From Wolbachia endosymbiont (group E) of Neria commutata (GTDB lineage Bacteria; Pseudomonadota; Alphaproteobacteria; Rickettsiales; Anaplasmataceae), in contig NZ_OZ034692.1 of assembly GCF_964026735.1 (NCBI RefSeq), positions 806,001 through 870,000 of the forward strand: a stretch of 64,000 bases of DNA. Reading direction: 5' to 3'. A program made the translations under genes and the position numbers. Below are positions 18,465 through 27,937 of the stretch, piece after piece (position 1 is the stretch's first letter; each line of letters begins with the position of its first letter). Under the pieces are notes generated by a model. The model did not search any database. It was not told the origin of the DNA and worked only from the letters and a program-made list of their open reading frames with translations.

Positions 18465-19034
18465 ATGCAACTTAATCGAAATATAATCCAGTACGAATCA
18501 CCTAAAGAGGCAAAGCTATACGGAGAAGAAGCAGAATCATATGCGCTTATTGGTGATATGTTTGGAAAAGCTGTAGGTTTTACTGAAGATAAAGTAAAAA
18601 TGTTAGCAAAAGCTACAGCAGAAAACCTTGTTATACCTGTTGGAAGCTATATTGCAACAAAAATTGTTGTGCCAGTAGGAGAACATGTTGCAACAGAAAT
18701 TGTAGTACCAGTTGGGAAATATGTTGCAACAGAAATTGCGCTGCCAGTAGGAAAATATGTGGCAAAAGAAGTTGCATTACCTATAGCAAAAGAAGTTTCA
18801 GCAGAAATTAAGGACTTAACGACAGAGCTAATGAAAAGTTTAACAGAACAAATTAAACAAGCTGTAAAGCAAGAAATAGATGTTATGCAGGATAAAATAA
18901 AAGAAATGCCAAGTAAAATAATGGAAGGTATAAAAAGCAGCATAAAGTTTCCTTTTGGAGCACCAACTATGGAAATTCCAGATGAGGGTTACGATTCAGA
19001 TAATTACATCCCCTATTCTGGCTTAGAGATTTAG
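18465..19034 (+). CDS. Unknown 189-residue protein with five 12-residue repeats
   Basis: Not recognised. Residues of about 57-120 consist of a 12-residue repeat: VIPVGSYIATKI, VVPVGEHVATEI, VVPVGKYVATEI, ALPVGKYVAKEV, ALPIAKEVSAEI. After that comes an amphipathic helical stretch (KSLTEQIKQAVKQEIDVMQD) and an acidic, Tyr-containing tail (DEGYDSDNYIPYSG). The repeats alternate a PVG turn with a short amphipathic segment and could form a fibre or a membrane-surface solenoid. TAGGAG precedes the ATG. Diverged direct repeats flank the gene, which suggests duplication or insertion as a unit. No signal peptide is seen. Confidence 0.75.
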   Translation: MQLNRNIIQYESPKEAKLYGEEAESYALIGDMFGKAVGFTEDKVKMLAKATAENLVIPVGSYIATKIVVPVGEHVATEIVVPVGKYVATEIALPVGKYVAKEVALPIAKEVSAEIKDLTTELMKSLTEQIKQAVKQEIDVMQDKIKEMPSKIMEGIKSSIKFPFGAPTMEIPDEGYDSDNYIPYSGLEI

Positions 19035-19040
19035 CGTAAA

Positions 19041-19142
19041 ATTCAGCAACTTATAATGAGTAATTAAAGTGCTCAATGAAGAAATACACAAGAATTTTAG
19101 GTTCATGATAAACAATAATGTGCAAAAAAGTAGATTTTAGGT
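19041..19142 (+). repeat. Direct repeat, right copy
   Basis: Partner of 18260-18378, starting right after the stop of the repeat-protein gene. The pair implies that a gene plus its downstream sequence was once duplicated and one gene copy was lost or replaced. Confidence 0.6.
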
Positions 19143-19276
19143 TGACTTGATGGCATATATCAATATAGTATATGCCATTGTTGTTATAAAGGTGTGAGCT
19201 ATCCAGTTTAAAATGTCTGAGGAAAATAGTATTATCTGGCACAAAATGGCTTACTGACACAGGTCAGAACTATTTT

Positions 19277-20176
19277 ATGTCACTAAGTAACGATAGCTCT
19301 AAGCCAACTGGTTCTGTAAAAAAGATTATTAATGCTATTTTGCTAGTGCCTATTATTGTGCCAACTGCTGTAACAACGTTATCTTTCGGCTTTACCATCC
19401 TATTTTTAAATGCTGTAAGTGCTCGGAAGGATGATTCTACATTATCCAAAGTAGCAAAAGGCACGGCTAGATTGTTAATTTATATTGCTGCTGCTGCACT
19501 TTTAATCGCATGTGTGATATTAAATCTAGCAATTTCATTAGTACCATTTCTTATCTTTCTAGCTATCAATAGAGATATCTTTAGTCAAAAAAGTGTGGAT
19601 CTAGGGAGCAATCAAGGCCAAGCAGTAAATGAAGTGAATATAAATGATGAGGAAAAGTACAATCAACGTATTGAAGAAGAAGTTGGTAAGTTAGAGCAGC
19701 GGAACGATGCGGAGCAAGATCAGCCAGGTATCGATTCATACGTATTAGTAAATAGTGGTCAGCTGTATAATCAACCAGATGTAGAGATAATATCTCGAGA
19801 AGTAGAAGGTGAACAAGCTATAGATCAAACTGTTATAGCAAATCGTATAAATAGTGATGGTATACGAGATGGTAAAGCAATGATACGCGCAACTGGAAAT
19901 GATCGTAGCGTAAAAATGAAAGGAATCGTAACTGGAAATGTTCCTGACCAAGAAAAAGGTTTTGCTACTGGTTTCAGCTTTGAATGTGAAACCATTGAAA
20001 AAGATGGTAAAGTAGAGGGTGTAGATTTTCAATTTGGCATGAGTATGCGCACTGGAAGTGATCAACAAGCAGCAACACGCGAACTAATGCAAAGTGAATC
20101 AGCACAAACTATGCTATCATCTGGTAATGGTGGAATATTATCTATAGAACAATATGGCAGTTCACAACGCAAATAG
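19277..20176 (+). CDS. Unknown membrane protein with large acidic soluble tail (299 residues)
   Basis: Not recognised. Two hydrophobic segments lie near the N-terminus (about residues 13-40 and 57-95: IINAILLVPIIVPTAVTTLS and LLIYIAAAALLIACVILNLA), followed by about 200 soluble residues rich in Glu, Asp, Gln and Gly with no Cys-rich or enzymatic motif that I can see. The tail is likely cytoplasmic or periplasmic depending on helix number. The gene ends at a bidirectional hairpin shared with dcd. Confidence 0.7.
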   Translation: MSLSNDSSKPTGSVKKIINAILLVPIIVPTAVTTLSFGFTILFLNAVSARKDDSTLSKVAKGTARLLIYIAAAALLIACVILNLAISLVPFLIFLAINRDIFSQKSVDLGSNQGQAVNEVNINDEEKYNQRIEEEVGKLEQRNDAEQDQPGIDSYVLVNSGQLYNQPDVEIISREVEGEQAIDQTVIANRINSDGIRDGKAMIRATGNDRSVKMKGIVTGNVPDQEKGFATGFSFECETIEKDGKVEGVDFQFGMSMRTGSDQQAATRELMQSESAQTMLSSGNGGILSIEQYGSSQRK

Positions 20177-20198
20177 TACTAATAATTTTTTCATATAT

Positions 20199-20224
20199 AA
20201 AGTGATAACAGAGGTTATCACTTT
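20199..20224. terminator. Bidirectional hairpin between the 299-residue ORF and dcd
   Basis: Perfect 11-bp arms (aaagtgataac/gttatcacttt) with a 4-base loop. It lies 22 bases after the upstream stop and overlaps the dcd stop codon, so it can serve both convergent messages. Confidence 0.7.
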
Positions 20225-20775
20225 ACTAACGGTAAAGTAATACCACGTTGATTCATATACTTCCCTTTCATGTCGTCGTATGACTTGTCACACTCACTCT
20301 CACCCTTTAAAAAAACAAACTGACATGCCCCTTCATTAGCATAAATTTTTGCAGGAAGTGGAGTAGTGTTTGAAAATTCTAATGTTACATGACCTTCCCA
20401 TCCAGGCTCCAGTGGTGTAACGTTTACTATAATGCCACACCGCGCGTAAGTTGATTTACCAACGCAAATAACTAAAACATTTCTTGGTATACGAAAATAT
20501 TCAACTGTGCTTGCAAGTGCAAAGCTATTTGGTGGGATTATGCATACATCTGTTTCCTTATCTACAAAACTATTTTCAGAAAAATTCTTAGGATCCACGA
20601 CAGCCGAGTTAACATTAGTGAAAATCTTAAATTTATTATCTACTCTTGCATCATACCCATAAGACGAGAGTCCGAAAGATATTACACCTTTACTGCTTTT
20701 ATGATCAACAAAAGGCTCTATCATTCGAAAATTTTCAGCTTTTTCTCTTATCCACTTATCTGGCATAACTGCCAT
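20218..20775 (-). CDS. dcd: dCTP deaminase
   Basis: Dcd converts dCTP to dUTP, the first step of the bacterial route to dTMP. The 185-residue protein carries the family motifs [31 protein letters not shown] and [20 protein letters not shown], where the Ser-Arg and Glu active-site residues lie, then [20 protein letters not shown]. Two in-frame ATGs compete; 20775 is preferred because AAGGA then sits 6 bases upstream, whereas it abuts the ATG at 20781, and MPDKWI begins most alpha homologues. The gene looks intact. Confidence 0.93.
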   Translation of the reverse strand: MAVMPDKWIREKAENFRMIEPFVDHKSSKGVISFGLSSYGYDARVDNKFKIFTNVNSAVVDPKNFSENSFVDKETDVCIIPPNSFALASTVEYFRIPRNVLVICVGKSTYARCGIIVNVTPLEPGWEGHVTLEFSNTTPLPAKIYANEGACQFVFLKGESECDKSYDDMKGKYMNQRGITLPLVK

Positions 20776-20937
20776 AACCATTCCTTAAAATCATCTAATA
20801 TCTACAATAATATGAAATAAAATTTAAATGTAAACTATTGCCCTAAATAAGATTATAATATCTTAATAATTTAAAAATCTTGACAGATTATGTAAAATGA
20901 CGTAACATAATTATGTAGCTAGGATTGTGAGGGCAAT

Positions 20938-21925
20938 ATGGTAAATGAATACATAGAATTGTGGCGTCGTAAACATGGCAAAGGCTATTGCGATTACGTT
21001 CTTTCATCAATAGACATTATAAGGCTTGATGAATTAGAAAAGTTAGCTAGGAATATAGTTTTTGACGGTAAAAGGATCAAAAACATTAAACTAAAGCAAG
21101 ATCATTTATCTTTATCAATTTTTGCATTTTTTTCTGGAATTGTAGTCTTATTTTCTTCTCTCCTTATGCCAGCATTTTTTAAAAATGGTTCCGTTGCAGC
21201 ATCTTCGTTTGGTGCATTAACGATTTTCATATCTTCTTTAATAAATCGTAGAACTCTTATTAGCATAGGCGAATTGGAAATGTAACCCCACTTAAAATAT
21301 AATGAATTATTGTCTTCTACTGAAGAACATGAAGTTAATGGTGTTATAAATGAATTAGTTGAACTAATCATAAAATATAAACATCCTACTCCATATGCTT
21401 GCTCTACACATATAAAGCATTTACATATTAAGGAATTACCAAATCTGATGAGCCAAGCAGATGACTCAAATGCATCAACTTCAGATGTTGAAGAAGATAT
21501 AGGAAGATATAGATAGACTTGCTGAGAAAATATTCTCGGAATCTAAACTTCACCAAGAAATGAAAGTTCATAAACAAGGTAGAAGCTTATCAATAAAAAA
21601 GCTTTTTGCTGGCGTATCTCTTATGTGCATTTCTTTATTATGTAATGAATGGTATAAAAGCAGCGTTATTCCAGAACTCAAAGAAAGCTACGTTCCAAGT
21701 ATAGTTAATTGTATTGGTGCATTCATTGTACTTCATTCAATTTTATGGTATCTTTTTGACAATGTTTCCCTACGGATTTTAAAGAAAGATCAAGTAAAAG
21801 ATTCAATCGTTGAAAAAGAAGCAGTAGGTATTAGCTCGGAAATTCAAGTATCTACTATCGAAATAGTGCATGAGGAGGAATCTCCACGTCGCACAAAACG
21901 CGAAGAAATATTTCATATCACATAA
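20938..21925 (+). pseudogene. Unknown two-part membrane protein gene, broken by a TAA and a 10-bp duplication
   Basis: Three open stretches (20938-21285, 21310-21516, 21560-21925) read as one gene. The first two are in the same frame, separated by a TAA at 21283-21285. The second ends because gaagatatag is duplicated in tandem (21493-21502 and 21503-21512). Removing one copy restores the frame: EEDIDRLAEKIFSESKLHQE leads straight into MKVHKQGRSLSIKKLF. The restored protein of about 325 residues would have two similar halves, each with a charged N-terminal part and a pair of membrane helices (LSIFAFFSGIVVLFSSLLMP; LFAGVSLMCISLLC). The family was not recognised. Confidence 0.75.
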
Positions 21926-21965
21926 ATCTTATATAACTAACATGGCTAACATAGATAAGGTTCTC

Positions 21966-23132
21966 CTATAGTAAAAAGGATTCCGAAAGTATATTATATG
22001 CCAAGTCCACATGCTCATTCTCAATTATAAGCGAAGGAGTGATTCTGATTACTTTATTATTCAGAACTTTAGTTAATATCAACCCCTTATCAAGACATTG
22101 ACTGACGATTTTATCGGCCAAAGGAGCTCTGAGCTCTATTCCAATTAGCAAACCTTCCCCGCGAACTTCTGAAATTATCTCTGGAAACTCTGTGGCTAAC
22201 GATGACAATTTTTCTTTCAAATATCCGCTCACTTTTTTAATGTGATCAAAAAAGCCTTCTTTTAGCATGATATCGAGTACTGCATTACCAACAGTCATAG
22301 CAAGCGGATTACCGCCATAAGTTGATCCATGAGTTCCTGGGGTAATTGCTTCTGCTATATAATCTTTTACTAAACACGCAGCTAGAGGAAATCCGTTACC
22401 CATAGCTTTTGCGCAGGTTAGCATATCAGGTTCAATATTAATGTTTTGATAATGAAATAAAGAGCCGATACGACCATACCCACACTGCACTTCATCAAAA
22501 CACAAAATTATTCCATGAGCTTTTGTTATTTCTCTTACTTTTTTAAGATATTCCACGTTTAGTGGGTACACACCACCCTCGCTTTGTATGAGCTCTAAAA
22601 ACACAGCAGCAGTTTCATCACTGATTTTTTCCTCTAATGCTTTAACATCATTTCTTGGAATTTTGTCAAAGCCAGAAAGTAGTGGAGCGAAGCCTTCACG
22701 TGCTTTTTCATTTCCACCTGCAGAAATAGCAGCAATGCTGCGTCCGTGAAATCCTCCTTCAATTGTAATTATGCGATTGCGTTTTGCTTGCCCTTTTGAA
22801 TAAAAATATCGGCGAATAAATTTAATCGCAGCTTCAGTTGCTTCAAGTCCGCTTGAGCAAAAGAATATTTTATCCGCAAAGGCAAGTGTTGTTAAACGCT
22901 CAGCAAGTCTTTCTTGCTCTGGAATGGTAAAAGCATTAGAGCAGTGCCACAATGAGCTCAATTGCTCGCTTAATTTATCCGTAATATATGGATGACAATG
23001 CCCTAAAGAAGTCGTAGCAATGCCTGCAGCAAAATCCAGGTACTGTTTGTTGTTTTCATCAAAAAGATATACCCCCTCCCCTTTAATTATAGGAATTTTA
23101 AGTCTATTATAAGCATTAACAATATGACTCAT
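21966..23132 (-). CDS. argD: Class III PLP aminotransferase (ArgD/acetylornithine aminotransferase family)
   Basis: A 388-residue PLP-dependent transaminase. It shows FAAGIATTSLGHCHP near the N-terminus, the cofactor contact FCSSGLEATEAAIKFIRRYF, ILCFDEVQCGYGRIG, the Schiff-base lysine in DMLTCAKAMGNGFPLAACL and STYGGNPLAMTVGNAVLD. Acetylornithine, succinylornithine and 4-aminobutyrate enzymes share these motifs. Wolbachia lacks a full arginine pathway, so the true substrate is open. The gene stands between two unknown membrane proteins and looks intact. Confidence 0.85.
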   Translation of the reverse strand: MSHIVNAYNRLKIPIIKGEGVYLFDENNKQYLDFAAGIATTSLGHCHPYITDKLSEQLSSLWHCSNAFTIPEQERLAERLTTLAFADKIFFCSSGLEATEAAIKFIRRYFYSKGQAKRNRIITIEGGFHGRSIAAISAGGNEKAREGFAPLLSGFDKIPRNDVKALEEKISDETAAVFLELIQSEGGVYPLNVEYLKKVREITKAHGIILCFDEVQCGYGRIGSLFHYQNINIEPDMLTCAKAMGNGFPLAACLVKDYIAEAITPGTHGSTYGGNPLAMTVGNAVLDIMLKEGFFDHIKKVSGYLKEKLSSLATEFPEIISEVRGEGLLIGIELRAPLADKIVSQCLDKGLILTKVLNNKVIRITPSLIIENEHVDLAYNILSESFLL

Positions 23133-23177
23133 TTCAAGTATTGCGATATTACCTATATTATACCTAAAATGAATTCA

Positions 23178-24212
23178 TTAACCCAAGGCTTTTTCCTTAT
23201 GATGATTTCCGATTGTTAAATTTTCCACGGCTGTAGTGCAATGTTCAAGATCGTAATCGATACTAAAGGGGTTTTTTGGGTTGTGTCTCCAATCACCACC
23301 ATCATCTACTTTCTGTGAACCATTAGCGCTAACTGACTTACTCTTTGATTCTAGATTCCTTAATCCGCTATTACTTATAATTACAAGACTTACGATACTT
23401 ACAACAGTTATAACACATTCATCAGATTTACTCTTTTCTGAAACATGTCCCATAATATCTTGAGTATGTATTGGTGATTTGCTCAATACAGAAAAAACTG
23501 TCAACGCAACCATAGGTGCTAAAGCAACAGCTAATAATGTGCTGCTGGAAATACCGAGTAAACTACTAACACTGTTGGTAAGTTCAAGCATAGTGGGCAA
23601 GAGCTGTTGGCCTTTTATCAATGCCTCTATAGCAAGACCGCAACTTAGCATGACAATTCCAGCTATCATGCTGCAAAGTATTGCTTTTGTAGATACGTAA
23701 ACTATTTCTTTTAGAATGCCAAGTTTATCTTCTTGGCTGTCAAAGTTAAACTCACGTGAATGGTGGTGATCTAACTCTAAAGGAGTTATAGACAAAACAC
23801 TATTGTTCATCACAGAAGGAACCAAAAAGGTAGCTACTGGTTGACTGTTTATCAACTCACTAGAGTTTATAATATCATAGTCAGGCAGTTCAGTACCAGC
23901 TGCAAGAGTGGATAATGGTACATCTGAAGCTGTAGAAGCATTGCCTTGTGTGGAAGAGCTACTATTTTGACTGCTACTTTTCTGATTGAATAATTTCTCA
24001 TAAATTAGAATCAAAAATAACAACAATACGCCTGTTATAGATAAGACTTTTATTTCAGGAGAAAAAGACATAATGGAATTGATAAACTCTTCCGCTCCTG
24101 CAGGGTTATTAATTGCAGAATATCCAAACGTATAGAGAATAAACATAAGAAATAGGCTAAAATAGCTTTTAACCATAGAATATAGATTTATTTTCTTACT
24201 AAATTGCCGCAT
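23178..24212 (-). CDS. Unknown multi-pass membrane protein (344 residues)
   Basis: Not recognised. About five hydrophobic segments can be seen: one at residues 13-32, one at about 54-68 (VLSITGVLLLFLILIYEKLF), a Ser/Thr/Gln-rich loop (SSSQNSSSSTQGNASTASDV), then pairs around 180-205 and 220-245 (ISSSTLLAVALAPMVALTVF) and one near 270-285. The C-terminal tail is polar. There is no cleavable signal. It lies 45 bases upstream of the transaminase stop region, on the same strand. This looks like a Wolbachia-specific membrane protein. Confidence 0.7.
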   Translation of the reverse strand: MRQFSKKINLYSMVKSYFSLFLMFILYTFGYSAINNPAGAEEFINSIMSFSPEIKVLSITGVLLLFLILIYEKLFNQKSSSQNSSSSTQGNASTASDVPLSTLAAGTELPDYDIINSSELINSQPVATFLVPSVMNNSVLSITPLELDHHHSREFNFDSQEDKLGILKEIVYVSTKAILCSMIAGIVMLSCGLAIEALIKGQQLLPTMLELTNSVSSLLGISSSTLLAVALAPMVALTVFSVLSKSPIHTQDIMGHVSEKSKSDECVITVVSIVSLVIISNSGLRNLESKSKSVSANGSQKVDDGGDWRHNPKNPFSIDYDLEHCTTAVENLTIGNHHKEKALG

Positions 24213-24343
24213 CTCTTAACCTCTTACACTATTTCAACTAAAAATTGATAATATACTCTAAACTCCCATAAAAAGAGAATTAAAGCATACGATATTGTAG
24301 CCGGTGTAATTTAATAAATAGTTAATTTAACTTGATAATTTAT

Positions 24344-25321
24344 TTAAGAAATCTTGATAATATTTAACCCACTCACTTTTCTATTTTCCATATCATGGTG
24401 AGCTTGAATTATTTCATCAAATTTATACCTTTTATTAATCCGTACAGTTAAGAGTTTTTTTCTTAGCATTTCAAAGATTTCCATCGCAGTGAGCACTAAT
24501 GTGAATCTATGACGCTTATAGTGGTATATTGAGGTACCAGTTGCAAACAATGAACGTGAACTAAGTAAAGAAAAGCTCACGGGAGCACTACCTGATATTT
24601 GTCCATAGGAAACATATATGCCAAACCTGCATAAAGATTCAAAAGAAACTTTGCCTGTAGCGTGACCTATAGGATCATACACTGCCCCTACCCCTTTGCC
24701 CTCTGTAATTTCCATGATTTTAGAAACGAAATCCTTATCATTATGGTTTATTGCATATGTGCAGCCATTTTGTAAAGCTATCTTCATTTTTTCGTCAGAG
24801 CTTACAGAGCCTATCACTATACCCTTTTTCTCCTTTGCCCATTGACATATTATTTGTCCTAAACCACCGTTAGCTCCATGAACTAGCACAAAAGCACCAG
24901 GCTTTACTTTATAAGATTGGTTAATCAAATAGTGAGCTGTCATACCTTTAAACAGCACTGCAGCTACCATTTCATCAGGTATTTCATCTGGAATTTTTAT
25001 CAGATATTTCTGGTGTATAATGCGCTTTTCACAATATGCACCTGGAGGGGCCGTGCAATATGCAACTCTACCTCCAATTTTTAAACCATCACCTATTTTT
25101 TTACCAAGCTTTTCAACAACTCCAACTGCTTCCACTCCAAGAACTGCTGGTAGATCTTTAATTTTACGAATACCTTTTCTATGCTCAACATCATAACGAT
25201 TTAAGCCAATAACTGTATGACGTACCAAAACCTCTTCGCTTTTTGGCTCACCTATATCTCTATTTACAAATTCTAATACTTCCGGTCCTCCAGTCTTTTT
25301 GATGAGTACAGTTTTAACCAT
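24344..25321 (-). CDS. qor: NADPH:quinone oxidoreductase-like MDR dehydrogenase
   Basis: A 325-residue medium-chain dehydrogenase/reductase without zinc ligands. It has the N-terminal GroES-like domain (GVEAVGVVEKLGKKIGDGLK), the nucleotide-binding loop LVHGANGGLGQIICQWAK (about residue 147) and VYDPIGHATGKVSFE. Enzymes of this type reduce quinones or enones with NADPH. It starts 19 bases downstream of pepA on the same strand, so the two are probably one transcript. Confidence 0.88.
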   Translation of the reverse strand: MVKTVLIKKTGGPEVLEFVNRDIGEPKSEEVLVRHTVIGLNRYDVEHRKGIRKIKDLPAVLGVEAVGVVEKLGKKIGDGLKIGGRVAYCTAPPGAYCEKRIIHQKYLIKIPDEIPDEMVAAVLFKGMTAHYLINQSYKVKPGAFVLVHGANGGLGQIICQWAKEKKGIVIGSVSSDEKMKIALQNGCTYAINHNDKDFVSKIMEITEGKGVGAVYDPIGHATGKVSFESLCRFGIYVSYGQISGSAPVSFSLLSSRSLFATGTSIYHYKRHRFTLVLTAMEIFEMLRKKLLTVRINKRYKFDEIIQAHHDMENRKVSGLNIIKIS

Positions 25322-25340
25322 TTGCTTAATATCGCATTAA

Positions 25341-26801
25341 TTATTTTGTTTCGTAATATTTTTCAACTAGTTTATTGAGTAATCTTATACCAAACCCCAC
25401 CGCTCCTTTTGGACAAATATCAGTACCTTTTTCATGCCATGCAGAACCTGCAATGTCCAAATGTGCCCAACAAACATCATTTACAAAACGTTGTAAAAAC
25501 TGTGCAGCCATTATGCTATCTCCACCAGAACCTGCAGGAGCGATGTTTTGGACATCAGCAATAGGTGAATCAATAATTTTATCGTACGCTTCATTCATAG
25601 GAAAACGCCACAATTTTTCATTTACTTCATTTCCTGCATCAATCAGATGGTTGGCTAATTCATCATTATTTGAAAAAAGACCAGCATATTCGTTATTACC
25701 AAGTGCAACAACGATTGCACCAGTTAAGGTTGCAAGATCAATCATGAATTTCGGTGAAAATCTCTTTTGTGTATACCAAAGAGCATCCGCAAGTATTAAT
25801 CTTCCTTCCGCATCAGTGTTTAACACTTCTATTGTCTGCCCAGACATTGAAGTGACTACATCGCTTGGTCTTTGAGCATTACCACCCACAGCATTTTCTG
25901 CAAGCGCAACTACACCAATAGCATTTATTTTTGCTTTTCGTCCAGCCAAAGCGTGCATAACACCAACCACAGCAGCAGAGCCTGCCATATCATATTTCAT
26001 TGATTCCATACCGCGTGAAGGCTTGAGTGATACTCCGCCAGTATCAAATGTTATACCTTTGCCAACAAAAGCAATTGGTTTTTGTTCTTTAGCAGCTCCA
26101 TTCCATTTTATGATTACTAATTTTGGCTCTTTGCTGCTTCCTTGTGCCACTCCAAGTAAAGCCCCCATGTTTTCTTTTTCGATTTGCTTTTTATCTAGCA
26201 CTTCAACTTCAAGGCCTAATTTGGTGAGTTCGCTCTTAATACTATCAGCATAAGATTCTGGATACAGAATATTAGGAGGCTCTGTAACAAAAGAACGCGC
26301 GAGGAATATGCCCTCACCTTCTTGCCTTAGACGTTCAAATAATTTTTCAGCGCTGCTTAATTGCTCATCTTTTGCTAACACTGTGATTTCTTCCACCTCT
26401 GTGATCTTTTCATCCTTTTTAGTCTTGTATTTATCAAATTTAAAGCTACGTAAAAACGCACCATATGCAATATTTGCTGCACTATCTTCAATTAAAACAG
26501 CTGCTTTCTTGATCTTGAGTCTGCTTAACTCACAATATATTTTACCACCAATGTTTAACGCTTTATTTTCATCCCATTCATCTTTTTTACCAAGTCCAAC
26601 TACTATAACATTTTTTTCTCCTGATAAAGTTGTAGAAGAAAATTCACCAAAACTTCCATTAAAATCACTAAATTGCTTTATATTATCTATAATCTGCTTT
26701 CCTTGCAAAATTCCACATTCACTTATAGTTTCACTACCTTCAAATAAACCTGTGACTACTGTTTTAAAATCAGATGAAATTTTAGAAATTTTGATCTTCA
26801 T
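25341..26801 (-). CDS. pepA: Leucyl aminopeptidase (M17)
   Basis: A 486-residue cytosolic two-metal aminopeptidase that removes N-terminal residues in peptide turnover; in some bacteria it also binds DNA. The catalytic domain is clear: GKGITFDTGGVSLKPSRGME (metal-binding Lys and Asp), KYDMAGSAAVVGVMHALAG and the family signature NTDAEGRLILADAL, then DLATLTGAIVVALG. The N-terminal domain is less conserved, as usual. It is upstream of qor with a 19-base gap. The frame is complete. Confidence 0.96.
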   Translation of the reverse strand: MKIKISKISSDFKTVVTGLFEGSETISECGILQGKQIIDNIKQFSDFNGSFGEFSSTTLSGEKNVIVVGLGKKDEWDENKALNIGGKIYCELSRLKIKKAAVLIEDSAANIAYGAFLRSFKFDKYKTKKDEKITEVEEITVLAKDEQLSSAEKLFERLRQEGEGIFLARSFVTEPPNILYPESYADSIKSELTKLGLEVEVLDKKQIEKENMGALLGVAQGSSKEPKLVIIKWNGAAKEQKPIAFVGKGITFDTGGVSLKPSRGMESMKYDMAGSAAVVGVMHALAGRKAKINAIGVVALAENAVGGNAQRPSDVVTSMSGQTIEVLNTDAEGRLILADALWYTQKRFSPKFMIDLATLTGAIVVALGNNEYAGLFSNNDELANHLIDAGNEVNEKLWRFPMNEAYDKIIDSPIADVQNIAPAGSGGDSIMAAQFLQRFVNDVCWAHLDIAGSAWHEKGTDICPKGAVGFGIRLLNKLVEKYYETK

Positions 26802-26863
26802 TGCTTATAGCTCCATATTTAATTACGGGTAATGTTTACCAGATTGGCCGAAAAATACAAGTT

Positions 26864-27514
26864 TTATTTCTTACCAGAGAATTTATTATACCCACCCAAG
26901 GTAATATTAAACGTATAGGTTTTTATGACTTGATCATTATAGGTAAACGGTGCTATTAGAAGACTTGCAAGCCCGCTATCAACGAAATCTTCAAGAACAG
27001 GATCAGCACAATTGTCACAATTATATTCACTAAAAAACATTTGTGTTGTAAATTCTGGAAAATCTGGATGTTGAACTAAAAAGTTAACATGTGGTGCCCT
27101 ATCGTCACTTCTGCCTGGCATGATCGTAATAAAACTATAATAGCCAAGATTATTCGCTATAGATCTTCCTGACCCAGCAAAATCTGAATCTAGTTGATTA
27201 TCCTCTATACCCTCATCATAGTGATTCATTCCAAATGCATTTGCATGCCATATAGAAATTGCAGCATTTTGTATTGGTAAGCAGTTTATATCAGTAATTC
27301 TACCTACTATATGTATTAATTCCCCAGCTGCACTGTTTGGAGAACCAGGCTTTCTCCTTAAATTATTTGAAGGGTTAAAAATTTTTGGCCTTGCATCAAG
27401 TTCATATATCTCTGGGGTTTCAATGCAGTTGAGTAAAATAGGGTCAGCTGCAAATAATGGCAGACTACACATAACTTGCACTAAAAATAGTAATAATATG
27501 TTTTTTACATTCAT
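26864..27514 (-). CDS. Exported intradiol ring-cleavage dioxygenase-like protein (protocatechuate 3,4-dioxygenase beta family)
   Basis: A 216-residue protein with a signal peptide (NVKNILLLFLVQVMCSLPLF-A) and an intradiol dioxygenase domain: HIVGRITDINCLPIQNAAIS, the iron-ligand region IWHANAFGMNHYD, SDFAGSGRSIANNLGYYSF and MPGRSDDRAPHVNFLVQHP, which holds the Tyr/His ligand set. Classical members open catechol rings in the beta-ketoadipate pathway, but no other gene of that pathway is present and an exported form is unusual. ATG 27514 is chosen because it gives a clean signal peptide; a GTG at 27538 is possible. The substrate is unknown. Confidence 0.8.
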   Translation of the reverse strand: MNVKNILLLFLVQVMCSLPLFAADPILLNCIETPEIYELDARPKIFNPSNNLRRKPGSPNSAAGELIHIVGRITDINCLPIQNAAISIWHANAFGMNHYDEGIEDNQLDSDFAGSGRSIANNLGYYSFITIMPGRSDDRAPHVNFLVQHPDFPEFTTQMFFSEYNCDNCADPVLEDFVDSGLASLLIAPFTYNDQVIKTYTFNITLGGYNKFSGKK

Positions 27515-27731
27515 TTCATTTGCGATACTTTTATTCACATTATAGCAGCTTTTTTCTTTTGTTAAAGATCAGACTTTTTGCTGTTATCTCAGTACACCAC
27601 TTTATTTTCATGAGGTTATAAATTGTGATAGAAAACTCAATACCAGCTTGCAAGTGGTCGTTTAGCTTCTGTACGTCCAAGAGATGCTGCCTCTGAAAGT
27701 GTACAGCTAACATATGAAAGCGTTTACTAAA

Positions 27732-27805
27732 TCGGGGCGGAGAGATTTGAACTCCCGACCCTTTGGTCCCAAACCAAATGCGCTACCAGGCTGCGCTACG
27801 CCCCG
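27732..27805 (-). tRNA. tRNA-Pro (anticodon TGG)
   Basis: Read on the - strand, CGGGGCG pairs with CGCCCCG to form the acceptor stem, with discriminator A at 27732. The anticodon arm is TTTGG-TTTGGGA-CCAAA, giving TGG, and the T arm GTCGGGAGTTCAAATC is standard. The 3' CCA is not encoded. It lies between the dioxygenase gene and clpA. Confidence 0.95.
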
Positions 27806-27937
27806 AATGCTTTATCAGAGTATCAATAATTCATAAAAAATGCAAGGCCAATTTATTTACTGAGCACAAACTACTCAATTTCAGTTTTTTTAATAATTGT
27901 GTGCTATTTATAAGTTTCTACTTTAAGAGAATAATAA

